Source of the DNA: Methanoregula sp. UBA154
Lineage (GTDB): Archaea > Halobacteriota > Methanomicrobia > Methanomicrobiales > Methanospirillaceae
Assembly: GCA_002502245.1 (NCBI GenBank)
Contig: DAPW01000002.1
Coordinates: 1-43,207, forward strand
Reading direction: 5' to 3'
DNA length: 43,207 nt
The position numbers and the translations under genes are program-made. A model generated the notes under the pieces. The model saw only the letters and a list, made by a program, of their open reading frames with translations. It ran no database searches and was not told the origin of the DNA. Positions 25,845 through 33,971 of the stretch are shown piece after piece. Numbering within the stretch: position 1 is the stretch's first letter; every line of letters starts with the position of its first letter.

Positions 25845-26297
25845 TCAGAGGGGCCAGCGGCACTTCCGGTCAGCCTTCCTGAGGGCAGGACACCGGTTGA
25901 AGTAGGTCTCGCCCCAGACCCATGGCTGGTACGTGCAGCACATCTCTGGTTTCACGGCATGGATCCCGCAGAGGTACCGCTCTTTTGCCACCCGGCGCAG
26001 GAACGGGCAGACCGTAACATACTCACCGGTATCCATGTGGCGCATCTCGAACGAGACCACATTTCCGAGACTCGTGGCAGAGAGATCGGCACAGGGAACC
26101 TGCGTGGTGTCTTCCATATTCGCAACAAACCAGCGCAGGATATCGGTCCGCCCCTGCTCTATCCAGAGGTACACATTCGCAGTGGTCGGCGAAATACCGG
26201 GGCCGAAAATCCGGCAGCAGAGCCCGCACTGCTCACAAGGTTCGTCTTCCGGTACCAGGCCGTCCATGTTGTTTCCCCGCTCTTTTTCATCCGTCAT
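25845..26297 (-). CDS. YkgJ-type cysteine-cluster protein
   Basis: About 150 residues. It carries the YkgJ (CxxCxxCC) pattern: CEQCGLCC at about residue 20, then VPCADL, VCPFL, YLCGIHAVKPEMCC and a final NRCPAL, so eight or more cysteines could hold zinc or an iron-sulphur cluster. The frame stays open upstream to 26492, but that part has no family similarity and reaches the repeat copy, so the ATG at 26297 (MTDEKERG) is the better start; an ATTTTAT-like AT stretch lies before it. The function of the family is unknown; some members are linked to flagellin methylation or redox tasks. Confidence 0.78.
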   Translation of the reverse strand: MTDEKERGNNMDGLVPEDEPCEQCGLCCRIFGPGISPTTANVYLWIEQGRTDILRWFVANMEDTTQVPCADLSATSLGNVVSFEMRHMDTGEYVTVCPFLRRVAKERYLCGIHAVKPEMCCTYQPWVWGETYFNRCPALRKADRKCRWPL

Positions 26298-26479
26298 CAG
26301 GATAAAAGTATGTTTCGGATCTGTCCTGCGGAGGCCACGGTACAGAAACTGATTTTGAGGGAAAACCTGCACGGGCGGGAAATGACGTGCCCATGAACGC
26401 GAATCCGGCTGCCGGAACACCGGAGGTATTTTTCCGATCCGGTCGATGAGGTGCCTGGAGAATGATAATATCTGCTCTG

Positions 26480-26721
26480 GAGAAACGGGCATGAACTTGT
26501 CAGTTCACACCGGAACCATGAAAATTGCAGATATGAGGGCTCCCCCACCTCAGGGCCCCTCGCGGGGCACGGCGGGGCAGTTTGTGTGTTTTTTTAAAAT
26601 GCTCCCGGTTATTGACCCGCCACGGGAGCGTCCCTTTCAGGTGCGGCAGCGTTCATCGCAAATAATTGAGAGAGTAAAAAAATCCTAAAATCACATATGT
26701 TTAATGCAATTTTCATGGAAA
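26480..26721 (-). repeat. Mosaic intergenic repeat (modules R and Q, inverted)
   Basis: The reverse complement matches 6311-6697. R module 26611-26721 (tttttactctctcaatta, cgcacctgaaagggacg) then Q module 26480-26581. The Q inner stem GCCCC/GGGGC is perfect at 26555-26568. The tail includes gttcacac and catgaac segments shared with the other Q copies. Confidence 0.85.
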
Positions 26722-26764
26722 ATCATTGTAAAGTGATTAAATCGCCCCTCCCTTCGCGCCAGCC

Positions 26765-26925
26765 CTGCCCCCGTTGGGGCGGGGGTGCATGCGATTCCTT
26801 GGAATTATCTGTATTAACGTAGTTCAAAATGACCAAATACGGCGTTATCGCAATTTGGGGATGCCACAGCGGCGGGGCGAAGCCCAAAAGAGCGTCAGGA
26901 TTGTGCGAAGGATTTCCTATGAAAA
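26765..26925 (+). repeat. Diverged S-type repeat copy
   Basis: The segment from ccctgcccccgttgggg through gcatgcgattcctt to attaacgta recurs near 39893-39945, and gttatcgcaatttggggatg with cggcggggcgaagccc resembles the S module at 5605-5650. No gene is present. Confidence 0.65.
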
Positions 26926-26947
26926 TCGAATTCTTTCAGACAGAATA

Positions 26948-27158
26948 ATGGAGGTTGAGACCCCCATACCCCCGATTATGATAGTTGCCGCCGCCCCCGA
27001 CGGGGCGCCCCCGCGGCGGATCAGCAATGATATTTCTGAAAAACACCGGACTGCCCGCCGTGCCCCGGAGGGGCCCGGAGGCGGGGAGCCCTCGTAAAAA
27101 TTATGATCTCTTTACCGATTTGATTTGGTGTGAACTCATCATTCATGCCCGTTTCTAC
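26948..27158 (+). repeat. Mosaic intergenic repeat (modules P and Q)
   Basis: P 26948-27025 (cccccatacccccgat, ccgccgcccccgacgggg, gcggcggatca) is joined to Q 27051-27158 (gtgccccggaggggc, ggcggggagccctcgt, gtgtgaact, cgtttctact). The inverted copy at 42980-43190 has the same order. Confidence 0.85.
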
Positions 27159-27365
27159 TGTGCAATACTATCCATACCAGTCGCACGTGTGTTCGGTTTT
27201 AAAGAACAACACCCGGTTTGTCTGGTTCCGGAAACACCTTTGGTGACCCGGGACCAGCTGGCGCAGAAGGGCAGATCTCCCCTGCACCTCTTGCGGTTTG
27301 AGTGCGAGATTTCAGCAGTACAGGATCATTTGTGTCCTTTCCCTTTGAAAAAAATATTGTCCTGT

Positions 27366-27698
27366 TCAGGTGTTTCGGGCACTCTCTTCGAGATCGGTAA
27401 TCCAGCTGGCAACGGCCCGGAGAACGGTCAGGGTTGTCTCTGTTTTATGAAAATTGCCGGTCTGGGTAAAATTTCCGTCATTTTCCTGCGAGATAATTTC
27501 ATTGATCACCCAGACACCGAAGGGATCGGTGGTCACGGAGAGACCATTGGAAAAGCCCGGACAATTCATGAACAACTCACCGGATTCGTAATCGATCTCA
27601 ATTTTCAGATCGCAGTCTTCCTTCTGTACCATACCCTTCAGAAACACGGACAGGTCGCGTGTTGTCAGGATCCTTTCAACATCTTCAGGTCGTAACAT
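27366..27698 (-). CDS. Hypothetical 110-residue protein
   Basis: Small soluble acidic protein with no recognised family. The first part (MLRPEDVERILTTRDLSVFL) looks helical, the middle is beta-like (DLKIEIDYESGELFMNC, GVWVINEI) and the end helical again (LTVLRAVASWITDLEE). Composition and codon use look like a genuine gene. It stands alone between a repeat and the His-rich gene, with 130 bases to the latter. Confidence 0.65.
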   Translation of the reverse strand: MLRPEDVERILTTRDLSVFLKGMVQKEDCDLKIEIDYESGELFMNCPGFSNGLSVTTDPFGVWVINEIISQENDGNFTQTGNFHKTETTLTVLRAVASWITDLEESARNT

Positions 27699-27826
27699 AG
27701 ATCAATCCTCTCTTTACCCACCGGAGTGGTATTCTCCTGGCAGTCTCCTTCATAATCCAGGACAGGGAAAAATTCCCGTCACCGGGCATTGCGGACCCGC
27801 TCCGCAGGCTCTTAGAGCACGTGATT

Positions 27827-28105
27827 TTAGGATTTCCCGGTCTTCGTCATCTTCTTGGAGGGCCTGATGGTCGAGGGAGGGTTGGTATGGGCCGGCAGCT
27901 CATCGCCATGGGGATGGGAATGGGCATCGTGCCGGGGAGGCATCGCCGGTTTAGCCTGAGGGTGGTGGGCCGCATGGGGATACGGATGGCTCATGGGGTG
28001 ATGTTCTTTTTCTTCATCATGGCGTTCCTTGTCCTGGCCGGCTTGTGGCCCGGGATGCGCCTTCGGTTCATTGGACTGTTTTCTGGGTTCGTGTCGCGGT
28101 GACAT
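27827..28105 (-). CDS. Histidine/proline-rich small protein
   Basis: A 92-residue, highly charged protein with about 20 His residues, in runs such as HDEEKEHHPMSHPYPHAAHH, and a basic C-terminus (IRPSKKMTKTGKS). No fold is recognised; it is probably disordered and may bind metal ions such as nickel, zinc or cobalt. Starts: ATG at 28105 or GTG at 28114; a GGGAG lies before both. The opposite strand is also open, but the protein there is an unlikely Met/Gly-rich sequence. The Hsp20-like gene lies upstream on the same strand. Confidence 0.5.
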   Translation of the reverse strand: MSPRHEPRKQSNEPKAHPGPQAGQDKERHDEEKEHHPMSHPYPHAAHHPQAKPAMPPRHDAHSHPHGDELPAHTNPPSTIRPSKKMTKTGKS

Positions 28106-28270
28106 AATAAGCACTACTCCCGCTGCCTGTTGATAAAGGAATGCACGGTATCATGGAGTGAACAGGTGTGATTGTTATGAGAGAAGCAGGGATTCAAAAA
28201 GGGAGACAGCCGGGTCTGCTGGCTTTTTTTCAGGAGTGGTAACCCTCTAGAGCCGTTGTATCAGCGGACT

Positions 28271-28627
28271 TCAGTACTTGTTTTTTTCGAGAGTCAGTTC
28301 AAGGACCCCGTCAGAAAACCTTTTTTTGCTGAACCGTACTTCGCAGGGGATGGTGATCACTTTTTTAAACTGCTTCGCGGTATTGACTGCAAGAATGGTG
28401 ACCGAGGTCGAATAGTTTTCAAGATTGATCTTAATTTTTTGCTCTTCGATTCCTGGCAGTTCGGTCAGAATACGGAGGAATTTTCCTTCATCAATAACCG
28501 TCGTTTTCGGTTCGATAATTTTCAGGGTTTTGTTGATGGTCTCATTTCCTGTGTCCATAAGTACTGTGCTCCTTTCCTTTTTCTGGTCCCGTTGGTTTTC
28601 TCCCTGAGGTTTTTCCTTATGTCTCAT
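28271..28627 (-). CDS. Hsp20/alpha-crystallin-like protein
   Basis: About 118 residues. After a charged, disordered N-terminus (KEKPQGENQRDQKKERST) comes a compact alpha-crystallin-like beta sandwich: FLRILTELPGIEEQKIKINL, a VTILAVN strand, FKKVITIPCEV and a C-terminal DGVLELTLEK, which matches the 'GVL.l..pk' end of small heat-shock proteins. The usual C-terminal I-x-I motif is missing, and the domain is shorter than in canonical Hsp20, more like the GvpH or ArsA/CS-like group. It is probably a holdase or scaffold. The ATG at 28627 is chosen over a GTG at 28645. Confidence 0.72.
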   Translation of the reverse strand: MRHKEKPQGENQRDQKKERSTVLMDTGNETINKTLKIIEPKTTVIDEGKFLRILTELPGIEEQKIKINLENYSTSVTILAVNTAKQFKKVITIPCEVRFSKKRFSDGVLELTLEKNKY

Positions 28628-29131
28628 TCTTTTCCCGTAATACACCGGGAAAATAATCGGGGGGAAACTATTCCGACCGATAGCTGTATGTGATCAAGGT
28701 CACTGGCATCGTGCAGTGCTTTTGGCGTTGGTGACCCGGATCGATGAGGCGATTATCCGGTATTTGCTTTCTTTGGAGGTTATTTCCTTGTGGATGTATG
28801 GGGTGTATGAACCCGTTCCCCATTGATTACGATCCCCCCGATCCATCCGTTCGTTTGGCAATGGTTCGATGCTGGCGGCAAGCATCCAGATTGTCAGATG
28901 AGATGAGATTTTTTTCTCCCCATTATGGCGGCCAACTCCCCGGGTGTACGATAATACCCGATGACTACCTCTTTGTGAAAGCAGATAAACCCAACCGGAC
29001 TTTGCAATTCTTGTTACGTTTTTTAAAAAGCAGAGACAGACCCATTCTGGAGAAAAGAAAAATAATCTGTTTTACCCTGGACTGGTATGAATTACCCTGT
29101 TGTTCATTGGAGTCTGAAAAGGCCTCCTCCA
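28628..29131. other. Intergenic stretch without a recognised gene
   Basis: Between the Hsp20-like gene and the end of the Kai operon. Open frames here have Cys/Pro/Arg-rich, non-protein-like translations. AT-rich patches near 28962 and 29013 are compatible with promoter or terminator sequence for the flanking minus-strand genes, but nothing specific is recognised. Confidence 0.4.
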
Positions 29132-30478
29132 CTATTTTTTTTCAGGAATATCCGCGCCGGTCCTGCTTCCACCTCCCATGATATGCCGGAATACCTGATG
29201 GAAGTCATCGAGTTTTTGGCTGATGTGTATTTTCCCTTTTTCCGTAGGACAATACAATTTGGATTTTCCTGAAATCCTTATCTCAAGGTACCCGTCATCA
29301 AGGAGTTCATGGAGGAGGGTGTAAACCCTTGCCTGAGGAATAAGAACCTTGTACCGGTTATGGATCTCATGAACAATATCATACCCGGATATCGGTTTAT
29401 CAAGGAGCGAAAGGACCACCGGTTCCAGTGACTTTTTTACCACATCATCAATGGTTGACTGGGGGACAACTGAGACAGAGCCGGCAGGAAATGTATGATG
29501 GGCAAACGAAAGTGTTGTCTCTTTGCCGGTGGAAACAATGATCTTGGGAATACCCGCGGCCAGGGATTGTATCAGGGTATGATCAATTTTCCCGATATTC
29601 ATGGCAAGGATCCCGCAGAGGGGAATCCCGTTCTCCTTTTTTGAGAGGAGTAATTTCCTGATGGCCAGGATATCGTCAAACTCTTCTGTCTGTGAAAAAT
29701 CAAGCAGGATCTGCAGGGAACCGGATGAACCTGAGCCCGACAGGGAATCTGTGCACTTACTGAGGACGGGAAGCAGGGAGTAGACTTCGTTTCGTTTTAT
29801 CCGGTGAGTGTACAATTCCTTTTTCTGGATCTCTTTTGGGAAGAATTTCGGGAGTGCTGACTGGAAATAGGCAAAAAGGTTTCGTCCTCCCTTTTTTATG
29901 CCTTCTTCCAGGGCAAATTTGAATATCGGCTCTTTTGCAACCTGGTCGGTGTAGAGGAAGAGAACGATGTCGGTGAAGATATCATGCAGCAGCACGGTTT
30001 TTATTTCCGGCAGATCGAGACGGGCAATATCATCCGGTGCCGGTTGGCCGGTATCCATCCCCGCCCTGTTTTTTTCCTCTGCAGTTTTTCTTGATTTCTC
30101 CTCCTGTTCAATCGCTTTTCGGAACAACGCCACTTCGATGGCTGCTTTGATTTCCAGTTCATTGAAGGGCTTCACAATATAGCCGTAGGGCCGGGCACTT
30201 TTTGCCTGTTCGATGATACCATCGTCTGCATACGCCGTGATGAAAACAACCGGTATATCCAGTTCCCTGGTGATGATCTTTGCCGCCTCAATACCATTCA
30301 TCTTTCCCGGCATGACGATGTCCATCAGCACAAGATCGGGCCGGAAGAGCCGGGCTTTCTCAACCGCGTCTTCTCCGGAGGCAGCCATGCCTGCAACACT
30401 GTATCCCATTGCGCTTAACCGTCGCTCCAGCTGCATCGTGATAATCGCTTCATCGTCAACAACAAGTATCTTTGACAT
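29132..30478 (-). CDS. Response regulator with a PadR-like winged-helix output
   Basis: A 448-residue regulator with an uncommon architecture. REC domain at residues 1-125: acidic pair Asp8/Asp9, phospho-acceptor Asp53 (LVLMDIVMPG), Thr81 and Lys103 (YIVKPF). After a helical linker rich in Glu/Lys comes a central domain (about 145-340) with RecA/MEDS-like strands (IVLFLYTDQ, SLQILLDFS, CGILAMNIG) but no Walker motif. Residues about 355-430 are a PadR-type winged helix (ISGYDIVHEIHNRYKVLIPQ, LLHELLDDGYLEIR, YCPTEKGK). It starts two bases after the histidine kinase stop, so the kinase is its likely partner, and it is last in the kaiC operon. Transcription targets are unknown. Confidence 0.9.
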   Translation of the reverse strand: MSKILVVDDEAIITMQLERRLSAMGYSVAGMAASGEDAVEKARLFRPDLVLMDIVMPGKMNGIEAAKIITRELDIPVVFITAYADDGIIEQAKSARPYGYIVKPFNELEIKAAIEVALFRKAIEQEEKSRKTAEEKNRAGMDTGQPAPDDIARLDLPEIKTVLLHDIFTDIVLFLYTDQVAKEPIFKFALEEGIKKGGRNLFAYFQSALPKFFPKEIQKKELYTHRIKRNEVYSLLPVLSKCTDSLSGSGSSGSLQILLDFSQTEEFDDILAIRKLLLSKKENGIPLCGILAMNIGKIDHTLIQSLAAGIPKIIVSTGKETTLSFAHHTFPAGSVSVVPQSTIDDVVKKSLEPVVLSLLDKPISGYDIVHEIHNRYKVLIPQARVYTLLHELLDDGYLEIRISGKSKLYCPTEKGKIHISQKLDDFHQVFRHIMGGGSRTGADIPEKK

Positions 30479-30480
30479 CG

Positions 30481-33237
30481 TTATGCCCCCGATATCGGCG
30501 CAGGAAATTCCATACGGATTTCAGTACCCTTCCCGCTCTTCACCGTGAGTGATCCCTTCAGCTGGTGCTGCACCAGCGTCCTGATCAGCTGGATCCCAAG
30601 CGTTTTGGTCCGGTTGATATCAAAATCAGCAGGTAACCCGATTCCATCATCATGGACTGCGATAGTGATCCGGCCGTTTTCCTGCAGAACAGAAATTCTG
30701 ATGACACCCTTTTTCCGCCTTGTAAAAGCATGTTTATACGCGTTCGAAAGGATCTCATTCACGGCAAGCCCACAGGGAATGGCCTGATCTACCGGAAGAA
30801 ATACGTCGTCGGAATGAACCTCACAGCGGATCTCTTGTCCCTTATTGGAATAAATCGTTGATAACCCGTCTATCTGGTTCTGGATCTGGGCAGACAGACT
30901 GATTTTTCCGATCTGCTCACTCTCATACAATCTTGTATGGATCTGCGCCATGGTCTGGATTCTGAGCATCATATCGGTCAGGATGCTGATGGTTGATTCA
31001 TCGGTGGAACCCATCCGGGTCATATCAAGCAGGCCGGATATCAGCTGGAGATTATTCTTGACGCGGTGGTGGATCTCCCGGAGCAGCACATCCTTTTCCT
31101 GTAAGGACGCAACAAGGTTCTTCTCTGCATGCTTGCGATCGGTAATGTCCCGGTAACTCCATACCCTGCCGACTATGCTATCCCCGACTTTCTGGGGTTT
31201 CGAATACCGCTCAAAAATTTTCCCGTTCCCAAATTCGATCATGTCAAAGCTTTCCCGTGTCGGGTGGTCATGGAGCTCCGTGATGCTGGCCAAAAATCCT
31301 TCAGGATCCCTCAGTTGCGGCAGGACGTGGTGAATGACCGCATCGCTTTCTCCTGATTCCAGCAACTCCCGGGGGATATTCCATATGTTCATAAAATTCT
31401 GGTTATAACCGGTGATCGTACCCTGCTGGTCGACCACAAAGATACCGTCTGCGGTTGATTCAAGGGATGCATTGAGGAGCGACAGGGTTTTTTTCAGCAG
31501 TGTTTCGGCTATTTTTCTCTGCCGTATTTCTTCTTCGAGCACAATGTTCATTTTTGCATATTCGGACGCCCTGAGCCGGTACGCGGACTCGATCTTTTTC
31601 CGGTCGGTAATGTCCTGTCCCTGGGCGATCGTTGATACGATGGTTTTCCCATCCGCCCCGAAAATAGCGGCAGAGTTCCAGAGTACCGTCCTGATCCCCC
31701 CCATCTTGTGGAGAATGGGTATTTCCACACTTTCCCATCGTTCTCCTTCCAGGGTCTTTCCGATCAGGTCCATCGCTTCTGTCAGATAACTTTCCGGGAA
31801 GAGAATGTCCAGATGCTTACCGAGCACTTCCGGTGCGTTTCTACCCGTAAGGCGTTCGAATGCCCGGTTAAACCGGGTAATGCGGAATTCTGGATCCCAG
31901 ACGATTATTGGTGCGTTGGCGTGGATGATAAGATTGTCAAGATATTCCTTTGTTTCACGAAGTTTATCCTCAACCTGCACCTGTTTCGTTATATCAAACG
32001 CTACTTCCCCGGCTCCTGTGATGGTGCCATGCGCATCCCGGATGGGGGCGTGGAGTACATGATAGGTCTTCTGGTGCGTGGCGGGATCACCAAATTCTAT
32101 TATCTGGTTTACATTCTCACCCTGCAGTACCTTTCTCCACTCATTCATGGACCTCCTTTGCTCTTCCGGTAATTCTTTGAACAATTCTACCATGCTTGTG
32201 CCTAAGGTGAGATCCTTACCGGTGATTTGCTTAATCTCATCCTTATAGGTCTGGTTGAAGAAGATATAACGGAAGTCCGTGTCCAGAACTGCAATAATAA
32301 CGTCTGTTCCTTTGGTTACGGCCTCCAGCAGGTCGTGAGCCCGCTGAAGTTTCTCCTCGTTATGCCGCAATGCGTCATCCGCACGCTTTTGTTCGCTGAT
32401 GTCGTGGCTTACACCGATGATCGCGATGAGAACCCCGTCATCGCTGAAAAGGGGAGAGTCTGTTACATGAACGGGAAATTCATGGCCGTCACGGTGACGC
32501 ACCCGGTATTCCCCGGACCACATCTTACCACTGCCGAGCTGCGCCAGGATCTTCCGGGCATCCTTCTTTGATACTTCCGGAACCGTAACTTCAACGGTGT
32601 TACGGCCGATGGCTTCTTCCGGCTTCCATCCGTATGTCCGGGTCGCTGCATTGTTCCAGAATATGATCGTGTGATCGGTGTCAACCGCGATGACTGCATC
32701 CCCGACCGCATCGAGCAGGCGGGCCTGCAACCGGAGCCGCTCCTCGTCCTTCCTCCGGTCAGAGATGACAACGCTGATCTTCGTATCTTCATCAGAGGAG
32801 AGGGCGTTCATGGAGATGAGGACGGGCAGGGACGAAGATCCCTGACGGATACGGACCTGGGTCCGGCATGCCTCCCTCACGATAACACGCACTGCCTCTT
32901 CGACCTCGGTCTGAAAGTCCGGGCAGACATGATCGACGAGAAATGTGCCGAGCACCTTGTCGGGGGGCAGTTGCACCATATCTGCAAACCGCGAGTTGGT
33001 GAACAGGATCATCCCGGTCCGCGAGAGGGTGAGCGCACCTTCCCGGATATTCTCGATAAGTGCCTGGTACGGGTGATCCGCTCCTTCCAGCGTGTACACC
33101 TGCTGGACGTCGTCTTTCGAGACAACGATGGCGTCTACTTCACCGGAACGGATGGCATCGAGTGTCTCCTCGAGCTCACGAACCTTCTCGCGCAGTTCCC
33201 CGACCTCCTTTTTGAGGTCCGCATCTTCCCGTTTCAT
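30481..33237 (-). CDS. Multi-PAS histidine kinase (HisKA_2 type)
   Basis: A 918-residue soluble kinase with no transmembrane segment. An N-terminal coiled coil is followed by five PAS domains (starting near residues 55, 170, 300, 425 and 575), the second, third and fourth each ending in a DIT/DIS motif (VSHDISEQK, VAFDITKQV, GQDITDRKK). Then the HisKA_2 phospho-acceptor segment REIHHRVKNNLQLISGLL (about 708-725) and an ATPase domain with N box EILSNAYKHAF and G1 DDGIGLP. Cytoplasmic PAS domains usually sense ligands, redox or light. It lies between two kaiB genes and the response regulator with short gaps, so it probably passes a Kai-linked or PAS-linked signal to that regulator. Confidence 0.93.
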   Translation of the reverse strand: MKREDADLKKEVGELREKVRELEETLDAIRSGEVDAIVVSKDDVQQVYTLEGADHPYQALIENIREGALTLSRTGMILFTNSRFADMVQLPPDKVLGTFLVDHVCPDFQTEVEEAVRVIVREACRTQVRIRQGSSSLPVLISMNALSSDEDTKISVVISDRRKDEERLRLQARLLDAVGDAVIAVDTDHTIIFWNNAATRTYGWKPEEAIGRNTVEVTVPEVSKKDARKILAQLGSGKMWSGEYRVRHRDGHEFPVHVTDSPLFSDDGVLIAIIGVSHDISEQKRADDALRHNEEKLQRAHDLLEAVTKGTDVIIAVLDTDFRYIFFNQTYKDEIKQITGKDLTLGTSMVELFKELPEEQRRSMNEWRKVLQGENVNQIIEFGDPATHQKTYHVLHAPIRDAHGTITGAGEVAFDITKQVQVEDKLRETKEYLDNLIIHANAPIIVWDPEFRITRFNRAFERLTGRNAPEVLGKHLDILFPESYLTEAMDLIGKTLEGERWESVEIPILHKMGGIRTVLWNSAAIFGADGKTIVSTIAQGQDITDRKKIESAYRLRASEYAKMNIVLEEEIRQRKIAETLLKKTLSLLNASLESTADGIFVVDQQGTITGYNQNFMNIWNIPRELLESGESDAVIHHVLPQLRDPEGFLASITELHDHPTRESFDMIEFGNGKIFERYSKPQKVGDSIVGRVWSYRDITDRKHAEKNLVASLQEKDVLLREIHHRVKNNLQLISGLLDMTRMGSTDESTISILTDMMLRIQTMAQIHTRLYESEQIGKISLSAQIQNQIDGLSTIYSNKGQEIRCEVHSDDVFLPVDQAIPCGLAVNEILSNAYKHAFTRRKKGVIRISVLQENGRITIAVHDDGIGLPADFDINRTKTLGIQLIRTLVQHQLKGSLTVKSGKGTEIRMEFPAPISGA

Positions 33238-33276
33238 GCCTTTCCTCTGGCAGTGGTATCTGTCATGCCAAGTCTG

Positions 33277-33594
33277 TTACGATCGTGAGACGAGGTCGAG
33301 GCCGATAAGCACTTTCTCCTTCCGGCTCATGTCGCCGATGACACGCCGTAAGGGGAGTGGCAGTCTCTTAATCAGGGTCGGCGCTGCAAGCACGAGGTCG
33401 ACCAGGTTCTTTGTCCGGTCCTGGTAGATATCAATCACCTCGAGTTCATACCTTTCTTTCAAATACTCTTCGCATATCATCTTCACGTTCTCGACTGCTG
33501 CCTGTGAACGGGGGTTGTTGCCGGCGATATAGAGCCGGAGCACGTAGTAATCGGTCTTCCGCTTCTCAAGCGCCGCCTCGAACTCGGCGGTCAC
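33277..33594 (-). CDS. KaiB family protein, divergent second copy
   Basis: A 105-residue thioredoxin-like KaiB protein. YYVLRLYIAGNNPRSQ, the helix VENVKMICEEYL, LEVIDIYQD, the cis-Pro APTLIKRLPLPLRRVIGD and EKVLIGLDL follow KaiB throughout. It departs from the standard at NNPRS (usually NTPNS) and YQDRTKNL (usually KNPQLA), where KaiB contacts partner proteins. In cyanobacteria KaiB switches fold and binds KaiC to control its phosphorylation state; related proteins elsewhere serve in stress responses. It has a paralogue immediately upstream (37-base gap) and the kinase gene downstream (39-base gap). Confidence 0.93.
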   Translation of the reverse strand: MTAEFEAALEKRKTDYYVLRLYIAGNNPRSQAAVENVKMICEEYLKERYELEVIDIYQDRTKNLVDLVLAAPTLIKRLPLPLRRVIGDMSRKEKVLIGLDLVSRS

Positions 33595-33631
33595 ATCGCC
33601 TTGTGCCTTCTTCTTTACAGGGGCTTTCGTA

Positions 33632-33967
33632 TCACGTCACCTTCCGGAGATCCAGGCCCACCAGGACTTTTTCGGTGTTGGAAAGGTTCCCGATGATCTT
33701 CTTGACCGGAGTCGGGAGTTTCCGGATCAGGGTGGGGACTGCGATGATCTGGTGGTCTTTTGCGAGCTGCGGGTTTTTATGGAGGTCGATGACCTCGATC
33801 GTGTACCTGGTTTCGAGGTGGTCCTCGCAGATTTTCTTGAGATTTTCAAAAGCGGTCAGGGAATTGGGGGTATGCCCTGCAACGTACAACCGCAGTATCC
33901 ATGCGTCATCCGCCGGCTCTTCGTCCTTCACCTTCTCTTTCCGTCTGGTATGGGGTGTAGTTGGCAT
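33632..33967 (-). CDS. kaiB: KaiB family protein
   Basis: A 111-residue KaiB with a charged N-terminal extension of about 20 residues (MPTTPHTRRKEKVKDEEP). The core is canonical: WILRLYVAGHTPNSLTAFENL, then IEVIDLHKNPQLAKDHQ, VPTLIRKLPTPVKKIIGN and EKVLVGLDL. This copy keeps the NPQLA segment and 'PNS' loop that are altered in its neighbour, so it is the better candidate for direct KaiC binding. It starts four bases after the kaiC stop, which indicates translational coupling. Confidence 0.95.
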   Translation of the reverse strand: MPTTPHTRRKEKVKDEEPADDAWILRLYVAGHTPNSLTAFENLKKICEDHLETRYTIEVIDLHKNPQLAKDHQIIAVPTLIRKLPTPVKKIIGNLSNTEKVLVGLDLRKVT

Positions 33968-33971
33968 GCGT

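Noticed and set aside
26297..26492. N-terminal extension of the YkgJ-type protein
   Set aside because: The 65 extra residues have no family similarity and their coding sequence extends into the repeat copy. The ATG at 26297 fits better.
27821..28102. Plus-strand frame encoding a Gly/Met/Phe-rich 93-residue protein
   Set aside because: It is the opposite strand of the His/Pro-rich gene and its composition is what that gene gives in antisense; the minus-strand reading is more plausible.
28744..29181. 145-codon plus-strand frame
   Set aside because: Cys/Pro/Arg-rich composition without any motif, overlapping the end of the response regulator gene on the other strand.
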